Shown: positions 8,548-18,900 of the stretch, piece by piece
How positions within the stretch are numbered: the stretch's first letter is position 1
Layout of the letters: every line of letters starts with the position of its first letter
From: Anaerolineaceae bacterium
GTDB lineage: Bacteria > Chloroflexota > Anaerolineae > Anaerolineales > Anaerolineaceae
Assembly (NCBI GenBank): GCA_016841525.1
Contig: JAENYZ010000001.1
Location: forward strand, 372,001 to 436,000
DNA: 64,000 nucleotides
Direction of reading: 5' to 3'
Position numbers and translations under genes: made by a program
The notes under the pieces: model-generated
The model's database searches: none
What the model was told of the DNA's origin: nothing
Seen by the model: only the letters and a program-made list of their open reading frames with translations

Positions 8548-9279
8548 ATGAATCAAGAAAAAGCAAAATCGCAAATAGTGGGTTTCAAATTCCTCGATAT
8601 TATCATGGTGACTTATGTCACCGTGCTCGTCCTGAGCAACATTGCATCATCAGCCAAAATCATCGATTGGGGCGTCAGCATTGGAAGAATCCCTTTAAGC
8701 TTTGATGCTGGTACGCTGCTCTTCCCAATCAGCTACATTCTGGGCGATGTTATCACCGAAGTTTACGGTTTCAAACGCTCCCGCAGAATCATCTGGATTG
8801 GATTTGGAACGCTCATCTTCAGCGCGCTTGTATTTTGGCTTGTTCAAGTTCTGCCGGGCGAAGCCACATGGCAAAACCAGGTCGGGCAGGAAACATACAA
8901 CCAGATTCTAGGTAGCATGAGTTCTGGCGGCATCATCCTTGCCAGCCTCGCCGGCTATTTCGCAGGCTCCTTTTCAAACGCCATACTGATGTCTTTATTG
9001 AAATTCCTGACTAAGGGCAAACATCTCTGGACCAGAACCATCGGCAGTACGATCGTTGGGGAAGCTGTTGATACTTTTACTTTCATTTTTGTCGCTTCCC
9101 TCGTCGGCGTTTTTCCATGGAGCCTCTTCTGGAGCCTGACGATCACCAATTATATCTTCAAAGTCACCTTTGAAACCCTTGTCACACCCTTCACCTACCT
9201 GCTTGTCAACAATCTTAAGCGTTCTGAAGGGATCGATGTCTTTGAAGAGCCGCAAAACCTGAACCCATTTAAATTTTAA
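8548..9279 (+). CDS. yhhQ: Queuosine precursor transporter (YhhQ/VUT, DUF165 family)
   Basis: 243 aa integral membrane protein with about six hydrophobic segments. The family signature is DAGTLLFPISYILGDVITEV (about 54-73) followed by YGFKRSRRIIWIGFG. E. coli YhhQ takes up preQ0/preQ1 for queuosine synthesis, so this gene suggests salvage of a 7-deazaguanine precursor, in line with the TGT-like gene at 1900. It is convergent with rsmI (5-bp gap). Confidence 0.87.
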   Translation: MNQEKAKSQIVGFKFLDIIMVTYVTVLVLSNIASSAKIIDWGVSIGRIPLSFDAGTLLFPISYILGDVITEVYGFKRSRRIIWIGFGTLIFSALVFWLVQVLPGEATWQNQVGQETYNQILGSMSSGGIILASLAGYFAGSFSNAILMSLLKFLTKGKHLWTRTIGSTIVGEAVDTFTFIFVASLVGVFPWSLFWSLTITNYIFKVTFETLVTPFTYLLVNNLKRSEGIDVFEEPQNLNPFKF

Positions 9280-9284
9280 AGAAC

Positions 9285-9953
9285 TTAATCTCTTTTGCCT
9301 TCAATAACCACAGAATACTCACCCCGGGGCTGTTCTGCTTTAAATCTCTCAATTAAGTCACTCAATTTTCCGCGATAAAGGCTTTCAAATTTCTTCGTCA
9401 GATCGTTTGCCACAACCGCTTCACGATCACCGAGCACAGCAAGGGCGTCTTCTAAAAAGGCTTGAATGCGATAAGGGCTTTCATAAAAAATTTGAGTATG
9501 GGCTGACTCCCCATCTTCAGCGATAAAACGCTGGCGAGCGCCTGACTTGCGCGGGGGAAACCCTTTGAAAGTAAAGCTGTGTGCAGGTAAGCCAGAAAGA
9601 GTCAGTGCCATAATCACGGCTGATGGTCCCGGGATTGCGGTAACCGTGATGTCATTATCAATCGCAGCCCGAACAAGGGAATAGCCCGGGTCAGAAATTG
9701 CCGGTGTGCCGGCGTTGGTCACAACAGCAATCGATTCGCCTTCAAGCATCTTCTCAATCAGCTTGGGGACAACTTTCTTCTCGTTGAAAGCATGATAACT
9801 TTTCTGCGGTTTGTGGATATCGTAATGATTCAATAAAATGGAGGTCTTGCGAGTGTCCTCACTGGCAATTAAATCAACAGCACGTAAAACCTCTAAAGCG
9901 CGCATTGTGATATCGCCAAGATTGCCAATCGGTGTTGAAACAAGGTAAAGCAA
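9285..9953 (-). CDS. rsmI: 16S rRNA 2'-O-ribose C1402 methyltransferase RsmI
   Basis: 222 aa. It has the full canonical motif set: [72 protein letters not shown] and [15 protein letters not shown]. It is therefore the likely housekeeping RsmI, in contrast to the divergent paralogue at 1197. It starts 3 nt after the stop of the HAD gene, so the two are probably cotranscribed. Confidence 0.92.
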   Translation of the reverse strand: MLYLVSTPIGNLGDITMRALEVLRAVDLIASEDTRKTSILLNHYDIHKPQKSYHAFNEKKVVPKLIEKMLEGESIAVVTNAGTPAISDPGYSLVRAAIDNDITVTAIPGPSAVIMALTLSGLPAHSFTFKGFPPRKSGARQRFIAEDGESAHTQIFYESPYRIQAFLEDALAVLGDREAVVANDLTKKFESLYRGKLSDLIERFKAEQPRGEYSVVIEGKRD

Positions 9954-9956
9954 ATT

Positions 9957-10580
9957 TCAGCCCTCCTCCCTGAGAAGCTCGCGTATCATGGGAATAGCCT
10001 GCTCATTATCTTTGAACTGGATGGCTTTCATGCCAAAATCAACAGCAGCTTTAACATTTTTGTCATAATCGTCCAAAAAAAGGGAGTCTTCCGGTTTGGT
10101 TTCCAAACGCGCCATCGCAATTTGATAAATCGCAGCATCCGGTTTGATGAAGCCCTCCTCAGCCGAGATGATGATCTCATCCACCACTTGATCTAAATGA
10201 AAAACATCCGTCATTAATGAACGCGATTGATCACCTGCGTTGCTCAAGATTCCCAATTGATATTCTTCATTTAATTCATCCATAAACCGTACCAACTGCT
10301 GGTTTAAATGTCGTTTGGAGATAAATTGATTTCGAAAGCGACGAATGGTTTCCGGTTTGATGCGCCATTTGGTATGCATCATGCGCCATGCTTCGTCCTC
10401 AGGAATCTTTCCCAAACAAATGTCATTAACCAATTGAGACTCATTCGGGTTAGCTAACATTTCCAGGACTTCAGGGTCCTGGTTAAATCCGAAAATCTTC
10501 ATCCATTTGCTGACTCGTTTTGGATCAGGCATGTTGTAAAGCACACCGCCAAAATCAAAAATTATCGTCCTGATCGTCAT
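9957..10580 (-). CDS. HAD-superfamily hydrolase (subfamily IA)
   Basis: 207 aa from the ATG at 10580. A further upstream in-frame ATG exists at 10658, but an AAGGGA ribosome binding site sits 6 nt before 10580 and homology starts there. Motif I is FDFGGV (nucleophile Asp9), motif II LSNAGD, motif III the lysine in GFIKPD and motif IV FLDDYDKN. Such enzymes are phosphatases or dehalogenases of small molecules; the substrate is not predictable. Confidence 0.82.
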   Translation of the reverse strand: MTIRTIIFDFGGVLYNMPDPKRVSKWMKIFGFNQDPEVLEMLANPNESQLVNDICLGKIPEDEAWRMMHTKWRIKPETIRRFRNQFISKRHLNQQLVRFMDELNEEYQLGILSNAGDQSRSLMTDVFHLDQVVDEIIISAEEGFIKPDAAIYQIAMARLETKPEDSLFLDDYDKNVKAAVDFGMKAIQFKDNEQAIPMIRELLREEG

Positions 10581-10754
10581 AAATTCCCTTACTATTAAAC
10601 ACAATCCATAAATCATGCTAATTATATCAGTTGTAAGGTCGCCAAAACCACAAATCATACCAAAACACTGTAAATTATCAGAAAAGATTCATAAAAACAG
10701 GTAAAATTATCAGCATCAAAGACAAAAAATAACCGCTGAAGGAAGAGGACCCGA

Positions 10755-12488
10755 ATGGAAAGAACCGTCCCAACACTTGCATCTGAAGAAATCGATCTTT
10801 ATATCCGCACCATTTACTCCCTGCTGCGCTCAACCACCCGAGTGCGAATTCGCACACTGGAAGAAGTTCATGCGGGTATCAATTCTTCATTACACATCCT
10901 GGCGCGGACGGAAACTCCGGATATCTCTTCTTTCATCTATGCCAATCTTCGACTGCCCGATTGTATGCCGCAGGTGCAGGCGGTACTCCTGGGTCAGAGC
11001 GCAACCGTCTTTGAGCAATCTGGTCTCAAGAATATTGAAGACTGGCAAGAAGTCGCAGCAAGGGCACGCCGGCGGCGATGTTTTTATAACGGCAAGGGCT
11101 TACTTGCCTGTTACATCGCATCTCGATCGGATATTGATGACGTTGTCCCAATAATGACAGCCTACCAGATTGAATGGAACAAATTGAATGCTTTGTTATT
11201 GGATTGGCCTGAACAAGAATTCAACCAACTTTCGCCTGAATCTGCAGAAGATTTGGAAAAACTGGCAGAACGCCTGCGTATTTCCCTGGAAGATCTTCTG
11301 CGATTGAAAACAATTTGGGGCGATCGTTTCATCCCCATGCTGCATGACATTCGTTACAGGAAATTAGACCTGGAAGTACAGCTTTTCAGCGGTTCCTTAA
11401 ATGAATATCGGCGTGCAACCCGGTATTGGTGGGACAACATCGAGGAAAAATTTCCTGATATAACTGAGCGTCCCGTATATCTCATCTCCAGCAACCCGCA
11501 CAGCATCCCCAATCTGCTCTCAGGTTTTGCCCTGATACAGCAGGATCGCTTGACGCAATTTCTTCAAATGGAAGGCGATGAAGATCTGCTGGCTGAATGG
11601 CGGGATATCAGCAAGGAAGAAGTCCCCTCACGCCCTGAAAATTTCCTTTATTACATTTTGAAGAAATACCAGTCCACCTCCCGGGGAAAGGATTTAATCC
11701 AGGCACAGGCAGACTATGAAAAGGAATATGGTATCCACCGTATCCCAAGCGAACATGCCTTTGATGTTGAAGCGCAAATCATCGCCTTATCAGACCTCAA
11801 CCCGAATACAATCGATCCCCGCCTGACGCCCGAAACCTTTGTCGGCGAGGATGCCGACTGGTCCTTTCTTGCCCAAAGCAATGCTTTAATTTTGAACATT
11901 GACTATCCCCTTGGGCTGGCGGCTTATAACCTCCTGGTGAAGATCGCTGAGCACACCTGCCCCATGCTGGGAATTTACATCATGGGTAAAGCAGCCACAT
12001 TGAACGGACGACGGGGTGATGTGATCATCCCTAATGTGACATACGACGAGCATTCCCACAATACCTTTATCTATAACAATTGTTTCTCAGCTTCGGATGT
12101 CAGCCCTTATTTAGTTTACGGTACCGTGCTAGACAACCAGAAATCCGTCTCGGTTTTGGGTACCTACCTGCAAAACGCCGGTGTGATGGAAGTCATTTAC
12201 CGTGAAGGTTACACCGATATTGAAATGGAAGCCGGTCCTTATATGTCTGCTGTTTATGAGCTATTCCGCCCCAAACGCCACCCGGTTGATGAGATCGTCA
12301 ATCTTTACGGCTTACCCTTTGATATGGGCATCCTGCATTATGCATCAGACACCCCCCTCACTAAAGGTGAAAACCTGGGTGCCGGCACCCTGTCATACTT
12401 TGGCGTCGATTCAACCTATGCCACATCTTTGGCAATCCTACGGCGCATCATGCAGCGTGAATATGACCGGGTGACCAATCATCGCTAA
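10755..12488 (+). CDS. Conserved hypothetical protein, nucleoside-phosphorylase-like C-terminal domain
   Basis: 577 aa. I do not recognise the N-terminal two thirds, which are mostly helical and charged. The C-terminal part resembles the purine/uridine phosphorylase fold: GIYIMGKAATLNGRRGDVII (about 405-424) is like the phosphate/base loop GxxGGLNxxxxxGDVVIP, and DIEMEAGPYMSAVYEL (about 488-503) is like the ribose-binding DMEAAAL helix. A function in cleaving or sensing a nucleoside is an inference. AGGAAGAGG precedes the start, and a strong bidirectional terminator follows. It is a lone gene convergent with valS. Confidence 0.6.
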   Translation: MERTVPTLASEEIDLYIRTIYSLLRSTTRVRIRTLEEVHAGINSSLHILARTETPDISSFIYANLRLPDCMPQVQAVLLGQSATVFEQSGLKNIEDWQEVAARARRRRCFYNGKGLLACYIASRSDIDDVVPIMTAYQIEWNKLNALLLDWPEQEFNQLSPESAEDLEKLAERLRISLEDLLRLKTIWGDRFIPMLHDIRYRKLDLEVQLFSGSLNEYRRATRYWWDNIEEKFPDITERPVYLISSNPHSIPNLLSGFALIQQDRLTQFLQMEGDEDLLAEWRDISKEEVPSRPENFLYYILKKYQSTSRGKDLIQAQADYEKEYGIHRIPSEHAFDVEAQIIALSDLNPNTIDPRLTPETFVGEDADWSFLAQSNALILNIDYPLGLAAYNLLVKIAEHTCPMLGIYIMGKAATLNGRRGDVIIPNVTYDEHSHNTFIYNNCFSASDVSPYLVYGTVLDNQKSVSVLGTYLQNAGVMEVIYREGYTDIEMEAGPYMSAVYELFRPKRHPVDEIVNLYGLPFDMGILHYASDTPLTKGENLGAGTLSYFGVDSTYATSLAILRRIMQREYDRVTNHR

Positions 12489-12532
12489 ATAACGCTTCTT
12501 CTACTGAAAATCAACTCATTCCTTAAACAAAT

Positions 12533-12570
12533 AAAGCCAGAGCAATTAGAAATACGTCTGCTCTGGCTTT
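12533..12570. terminator. Bidirectional intrinsic terminator
   Basis: A 12-bp stem AAAGCCAGAGCA / TGCTCTGGCTTT with A/T runs at both feet lies between two convergent genes (577-aa protein and valS). Confidence 0.85.
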
Positions 12571-12585
12571 TATGATTTTTGATGA

Positions 12586-15276
12586 TTATCCTAATTGCTG
12601 CCTGATCTTTTCTGCCGTGTCCCGGTAAGTCGCCAATTTTTCGCGTTCCTTTTCAACAACTTCAGCAGGGGCTTTTTCAGCAAAGGGACTGGCGAGCAAT
12701 TTCTCCAATCGTTTGATCTGACTTTCAGCTTCTTCAAGCTCTTTCTCAAGCCTTTCACGTTCAGCCTCAACGTCCACCAGGCCAGCTAAGGGCAGTGAAA
12801 TCTCAACCGGCGTAATCACCAGGCTGATCGCGTCATCGCTTGGGGCTAAGGGCTCAACAATGATCTTCAAATTGTTCGGGTCTATCCCAGCCAGTGAGAC
12901 AAAGCTTTGCCGCTGTGCCTGTATCATATCAAACGTATCTCCTGCGCTGATCGTGCAGGCAATTTTGTGACCGGGCTGAACCTTATACTCTGCACGAATA
13001 TTGCGAATCGCGCGTACCATCTCCTGGATCAGCGTAAAGTCTTCCACAGCCTGGCCTTCCCATCCCTCAAATGCCATCCTTTCAGGCCATTGAGCGATGA
13101 TCAGGGCATCTTCCCATCCGCCTTCAGGTGCCAGTTCTGGTGAGACCTCACGGGCTGCTTCCTTCAGGTGTCCCCACAAGGCTTCAGTCACAAATGGCGT
13201 AAAGGGGTGCAGAAACCGCAAGCATATATCAAAGACTTTCACCAGCGTTTGAATGGTCGTGTAAGCCCGATCCCCCCCCTCAGCAATCTGGTCCTTAGCA
13301 ATTTCCAAATACCAGTCAGCAAATTCTGTCCAGAAAAAGTCATAAATCTGACGTCCTGCTTCGCCAAATTGATAGGATTCAAATAAGCGGTTAACCGTCT
13401 CACTCAATTGTTTGGTGTGAGCCCAGATCCAGCTGTCCGGGAGGGTCCAATCCGGTTCACATTTCATCTCAGCAGGCATTTTGTCGATATTGCCGATTAA
13501 AAAGCGGCCGGCATTCCAGAGCTTGTTTGCAAAGTTACGATTGGCTTCGACCTTTTTCAGAGAAAGGTTGGTATCGTTTCCGGGTGTTGACCCGACCAGC
13601 AGCGTAAACCGCAATGCATCCGTGCCCAATTCATCCATCACCTCCAGCGGGTCGATGACATTGTTCTTGGTCTTGCTCATCTTCTGACCGTTCTCATCAC
13701 GAATCAGCCCATGAAGATAGACGGTGTGGAAAGGCACCTCACCGGTGAATTCCAGTCCTGCCATGATCATCCGTGCCACCCAGAAAAACAGGATGTCGTA
13801 AGCTGTTTCCATCACTGTGGTTGGATAAAAATAAGCCAGGTCAGGGGTTTGATCTGGCCACCCCAGGGTCGAGAAAGGCCACAATGCCGATGAGAACCAG
13901 GTATCCAGCACATCCGGGTCCTGGCGCAACCTGGTGCTCCCGCAGTGCTGGCATTTATCCGGGTCTTCACGAGCCACAGTCATCTCGTCACAATCATCGC
14001 AATACCATACCGGGATCGGATGCCCCCACCATAACTGCCGGCTGATGCACCAGTCGCGGATGTTTTCCATCCAGTTGTAATACACCTTTTTGAAGCGCCC
14101 AGGGATGATCTCAATCCTGCCGTCCTTCACAGCATCCAGAGCTGCTTCAGCCATGTCATTGACATCCACAAACCACTGGGTAGAGATCATCGGTTCTATG
14201 ATCTCACCGCCGCGCTGCGAGCGCGGCACCTTCATCAAATAGGGCTCTACCTTGATCACCAAACCCGCTTCTTCCATATCCGCCCACAAGGTCTCCCGGC
14301 ATTCAAATCGATCCATGCCTTCATAGGGTCCACCCTTCGCATTGATCGTGGCGTCCTTGTTGAGAACGTTGATAAATGCCAGGTTATGGCGCGTACCAAT
14401 CTCATAGTCGTTGGGGTCATGTGCAGGGGTGATCTTCAGCGCACCAGTGCCGAATTCCCGGTCCACATATTCATCCGATATCACAGGGATCTCACGACCC
14501 AGCATGGGCACCACAGCTTTCTTCCCGATGAATTTCATAAATCGCTCATCTTCAGGATGCACCGCCACAGCCGAATCCCCCAGAATGGTCTCAGGGCGTG
14601 TTGTGGCAACCGGGATATAGTCATCGCTCCCTGCAATCATGTACTTAAAGAAATATAGCTTACCGGGTTCCTGGGTGTACTCCACTTCCAAGTCTGATAC
14701 GGCAGTTTGCAATCCTGGGGACCAATTGATCATCCGCGGTCCACGATAGATCCACCCCTTCCGGTAAAGGGTCACAAAAGATTCACGCACTGCTTTGGAC
14801 AAACCCTCATCCATGGTGAAGCGCTCCCGGGTCCAATCACAGGAGGCACCCAGACGGCGAATTTGCTGGGTGATGATCCCGCCGTATTCTTCTTTCCAGG
14901 CCCAGGTTCGCTCCAAAAACTTTTCCCTTCCCAATTCTTTTCGGCTTGTGCCCTCTTCGCGCAGCTTATTCTCGACCTGCAATTGTGTGGCAATGCCGGC
15001 ATGATCCACGCCGGGAACCCACAGGCTTGGTTCACCTTTCATCCTGTGATAACGGATCATCAAATCTTGCAGTGAGACCACAATGGCGTGCCCCAGGTGT
15101 AACCGTCCTGTAACATTCGCCGGGGGAATCGAAATCACAAAAGGTTTCTTATCCGGGTCAAAACCGGGTTTATTGGGATCGTTAGCGGGTTGAAAATAAC
15201 CCGATTCCCACCACCAGCGATAAAGCCGGTCTTCCGTCTTGTTAAAATCATATGCTTTTGGCAGTTCTTGCACCAT
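12586..15276 (-). CDS. valS: Valyl-tRNA synthetase
   Basis: 896 aa, usual length. The class I HIGH motif is HLGHA (about 58-62) and the KMSKS motif is KMSKT (about 560). Also seen are the editing-domain region after VATTRPETILGD, the zinc-like cluster CDDCDEMTVAREDPDKCQHC and the C-terminal coiled coil (about 830-896) typical of ValS. It charges tRNA-Val. Expression is governed by the T-box leader just upstream. Confidence 0.97.
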   Translation of the reverse strand: MVQELPKAYDFNKTEDRLYRWWWESGYFQPANDPNKPGFDPDKKPFVISIPPANVTGRLHLGHAIVVSLQDLMIRYHRMKGEPSLWVPGVDHAGIATQLQVENKLREEGTSRKELGREKFLERTWAWKEEYGGIITQQIRRLGASCDWTRERFTMDEGLSKAVRESFVTLYRKGWIYRGPRMINWSPGLQTAVSDLEVEYTQEPGKLYFFKYMIAGSDDYIPVATTRPETILGDSAVAVHPEDERFMKFIGKKAVVPMLGREIPVISDEYVDREFGTGALKITPAHDPNDYEIGTRHNLAFINVLNKDATINAKGGPYEGMDRFECRETLWADMEEAGLVIKVEPYLMKVPRSQRGGEIIEPMISTQWFVDVNDMAEAALDAVKDGRIEIIPGRFKKVYYNWMENIRDWCISRQLWWGHPIPVWYCDDCDEMTVAREDPDKCQHCGSTRLRQDPDVLDTWFSSALWPFSTLGWPDQTPDLAYFYPTTVMETAYDILFFWVARMIMAGLEFTGEVPFHTVYLHGLIRDENGQKMSKTKNNVIDPLEVMDELGTDALRFTLLVGSTPGNDTNLSLKKVEANRNFANKLWNAGRFLIGNIDKMPAEMKCEPDWTLPDSWIWAHTKQLSETVNRLFESYQFGEAGRQIYDFFWTEFADWYLEIAKDQIAEGGDRAYTTIQTLVKVFDICLRFLHPFTPFVTEALWGHLKEAAREVSPELAPEGGWEDALIIAQWPERMAFEGWEGQAVEDFTLIQEMVRAIRNIRAEYKVQPGHKIACTISAGDTFDMIQAQRQSFVSLAGIDPNNLKIIVEPLAPSDDAISLVITPVEISLPLAGLVDVEAERERLEKELEEAESQIKRLEKLLASPFAEKAPAEVVEKEREKLATYRDTAEKIRQQLG

Positions 15277-15566
15277 CGAAAATACCTCCAGATCAAATTA
15301 AATTAAAAACCTCTCGTCACAGAGGACGAAAGGTCAACTTCCGCGGTACCACCTCATTTCGCTGACCTGGGTCAGCGCACTCAGCCTGGACGATCATCCA
15401 GTGTCGCTGTAACGGGCGCGCCCGTGCCGTTCTACTCACCCAAAAGGGTTTTCTTCAGCAATTCATTGCGGTGACTTCAGGCATAACCTGGTCTGCGGCT
15501 GCTCTCAGCCATGGCAAGCCTTCTCTTTCAGGGGTTAATGCCTTACTCTTCCGCAAGTTTTTAGTA
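15277..15566 (-). promoter_or_regulatory. T-box riboswitch (tRNA-Val sensing) leader of valS
   Basis: On the minus strand this leader has the hallmark AGGTGGTACCGCGG (15341-15354, T-box bulge that pairs with uncharged tRNA NCCA). It also has a GAGTA element early in Stem I and a GAACGG...CCGTTA helix region. The likely specifier is GAA-GTC-ACC with the valine codon GTC at 15473-15475. A terminator follows. Uncharged tRNA-Val would stabilise the antiterminator and allow valS expression. An apparent 96-codon ORF here is a by-product of this RNA. Confidence 0.93.
15301..15333 (-). terminator. T-box regulated intrinsic terminator of valS
   Basis: On the minus strand CCTTTCGTC pairs with GACGAGAGG (one G-U pair) and is followed by TTTTTAATTT. 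It lies just after the T-box sequence and 25 nt before the valS ATG. Its 5' arm is next to the T-box bulge, as expected for the terminator/antiterminator switch. Confidence 0.85.
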
Positions 15567-15571
15567 AGTAA

Positions 15572-15600
15572 ATTATAGCCATTTTTAAAAGATAATTCAA
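15572..15600 (-). promoter_or_regulatory. Sigma70-type promoter of the valS T-box transcript
   Basis: TTGAAT (15595-15600) and a consensus TATAAT (15572-15577), read on the minus strand, are separated by 17 nt. This places the start near 15565 and gives a leader of about 290 nt. Confidence 0.8.
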
Positions 15601-15985
15601 CTATAATTTCTGAGAAGGTATTCGGGAATAATAATCTCATTATCTCTCTGGTATTCCCAATGCGCAGCCTCGTGTAAGAAGCAGAGAAAAAACCAGCTTT
15701 AACAATATATACTAAATGAATTCTCTTTATTATTCTAGCTTGCAACTACCGAAATTGATAAGACAAACTTACAGCCAATCGCACTGGTGAGGACAGCATT
15801 GCTATCGGAATTTATTGACATTGCTACGTAACATGTTAAGTTTTGATTATTTAAATTGAAATGCTGAGCAGTTTATTGTCCCATCGAGACGACCTAGTCT
15901 ACAGCGGTACAGGTTTCTCCCCAACGAACATTGAGGAGAAACCTGTTCTAAACATGCGCTGTATATCAACCAGCCTATTTACAGC
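15601..15985. other. Intergenic region with gmd-tail relic and a long hairpin
   Basis: No gene is seen. Positions 15872-15910 resemble the last codons of gmd (21182-21220): CCCATCGA-ACGACCT-GTC is shared with two substitutions, followed by AGCGGT. The match breaks after that. Next to it, 15910-15946 forms a 12-bp stem ACAGGTTTCTCC / GGAGAAACCTGT without a T run, probably the 3' hairpin of the large secreted-protein mRNA. Confidence 0.5.
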
Positions 15986-18900
15986 CTACTTCAAAATTTG
16001 CGGCAGATAAATCATGTTATCAAATTCCACATGCTCTGAGACCGTAATGCTGAAAGATTGTGTATCAAACAACCCACCATCATCAGTCACCGTCAATTCC
16101 ACAAAATGGTCTCCGAGCTCAGCCATGCTAGGCGTACCTGTCAGCACAGCGGTGCCGTCCCCATTGTCCACAAAGGTCAACCAGGTGGGCTTTGTTACTA
16201 TGATCGTAAGTTCATCTTCATCTGTGTCAGCAGCGGCGATATTATAGGTATACAGCTCATCCACAACCGCAGATGTGATCGGCACACTGGTGAAGGAAGG
16301 CGCTTCGTTTACAACAACGCCGCCCGGGTTTTCAGTGCTGAGCAGGTAAGTGCCGGTTTGGCAAATCGGGACAGCCAGCATATTATCCGCCAAAAAGTGG
16401 ATCGGTTCGTAACCGGGGCAGCTTGCTTCTACCCAACCGGGATCATCGTAACGATAGAGCTGCAGGTCATTTTCCGCGCCGCTCAAATCTTCATCCCGGT
16501 ATTTTGCGATCAAGGCAGCAGGGATGCTGCCAATAACATGATCCGGAAGTTCCAAACCACCGCGATAAGCCACAATCTCCAAAGGTGTGCCTACAACACC
16601 TGCACCAGAAATGTCTGTTGAGATCAGTTCGTAACGGATACTCTCGTTACTGTTGTTTGTAGGAAGGTATAAACCGTAACCCAAACCAGGGGCTTCTTCA
16701 TATTGGATGTCATAATAAGCCTGCTTTAGCCTAAGCCCCGGGTCAAGGTAATCAGCGTTGGCAATGTAGATCAAGCCATAACCAATATTGTTATTGATCA
16801 TGGTCTTTTCATCATGCATTTCATCAAGAGCATCAGTATAATCAATCACAGCGTAGATCTTTTCTTCACCTGACCCGCGATCGACAACCCAGCTTGTGCT
16901 GCACTGCTCAGGACCATTCTGCCTGTCCAAAGCTGTTGTGGTCGTGCAGTTTCCAATTTCATTTTCAGCGGCGGGAATTCCCAAAAAGAAGTGTACGCTC
17001 ACAGGGCTGGTTGATGTCTCATAACTGAAGTTGCGAACGGTTGCCGTCATGATCAGCGTATCACCATATTGTACATAGCCGGGGTCAAGCTTTATGTCAT
17101 GTGAAAAGAGTTGTTTAGCCAGGCCGCAGGGGGGACCATCGAGTTCTCCAGTCGATGGAAAAATCCCAGTTTCATGGTCCGGAAAGCCGTACCACGGCAG
17201 CGTAAACGCAGGATCCGGTTTTTCATAAGCCATCCAATAACCGCCCTCAGTAGGTTGGGTTTGATAATCCATAACCAGGTAACCCGCCTGTGCCCAATAA
17301 AGCAGGCTTCTGGTTGTATATGCATTCCCAATCACTTCTGGTGGAGGAATATGTACCATTACGCTGGTAAGTTTTGAAAAAGCGCTGCTCATAGTAGATA
17401 AGCCTTCGATACCATAGGTGCCTTCAACTGAGGCACGGAAGCTAAAATCAAAGACTTTCCCAACCAACGGGATGCTTAGCTCGTTTTCGTAGCTGTATTC
17501 AACGCCAGCGCTGACCTGGTTGGAAAAACTGCTGGAATACTCCTTGGTGATGGAATTCTGCATTATCAAGGTCAGGTCAGTGCTGCCTGTCGTAGATTTA
17601 TCAAACAAAAACAACCTGTCGGGATTATAATCATCAGGGACCAACGATCCAGTCATTGCATCATCATAAGACCAGACATTATTAACCTGGTGGCTTGGCG
17701 CATAGAAAGATTCATCACAATGTGAACCATTCTTCGTTTCCGGTGAATTTGTTTGGCTGATATTGAGTGGGAAAGCAACAACAATCGTGTAAGGATCCTC
17801 AGGCATTTCACCTTCAGCCCCATAAACAGGGTACTCCCAAACACCATACTTGGTGCTGTTGTAAATCACCTGGTCATCGATTTCTGCGGAATTCTCCTCT
17901 GTCAGGGTGTAAGCATTAATTTCCTGAGCTGCCTTGGAAAAAGACTCCCCATAGGTATTGCTCAGGCTGGTCGATACGGTGTGCCCCATTGCACTAGCGC
18001 TGGTCTCCAAACTGGTAGATAAACTCCAGTCCCGCTTTGATTCAACCATGGACGAGTCCTCAGTTGTGCTTTCGTAGACATGCGTAGCGTAGGCACCTGC
18101 ACCCACTTCAAATAGGATAGGGTCGTCGCTGTTTTCAAGAATATCCCTATGGATGGGCGGCCTGTTCAGAAAAACCACCGGCGTGATCATCTTTTCCTGC
18201 ACCCGGTATGAGGGCGTTCCCACACGCAGTCCCTCACCGGTGAAATCATCCGAAACAAGTCGTGGATAATAACGTATTTCACCTTCAAATTGATTTAAAA
18301 TACGCTCATAATCATCTTTTTCAGTATCAAGCTTAAACACTTTAAATTCTTGTCCAGAATTGGTTCCTGCTTGAAGGAGAAACTCACCCATCATATCACG
18401 GTCAAAATCACCTATAACCACTCGGTCCCGGAAAGAATTAGCATTTGCACTCACAGTTCCATCCGACGCATCAGTAATAGTAAATTTACCAGTGTCAATC
18501 TGCCCATCTACCGGGTCAATATCCCAGCTATTTGACCGCCAGTCCTCATTATGAGCTAAATCTATTACTTGAACTTTACGTATGAACTTTTCTGAATCGT
18601 TTTTTGCTACAGTAAATAATGCATAACACCAATAACTGGAATCCGCAAAAGAGTGTGGCCAAGTTCTTACGATTTCATCCATCCCATCATTGTCCACATC
18701 ACCTGATGTTATTGTAAGACCCACTGAATTCACTGATGCATCAAGAGAAGCAGTATCATGCCAAAAATTTTCCACATTATAAGCGTTGATTTCAGGCTCG
18801 TCTGTTAATGGATCAAAATCAATGTCGTAAACGCGCGTCATAAATAAAAATCGATTGCCGTCACACAAGCCTTCCCATTCCCCATCATACTTTGTCCAAC

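Noticed and set aside
15455-15745. A 96-codon open frame on the minus strand upstream of valS
   Set aside because: It runs through the T-box Stem I region and the promoter; the RNA signals explain the sequence, and the protein has no recognisable features.
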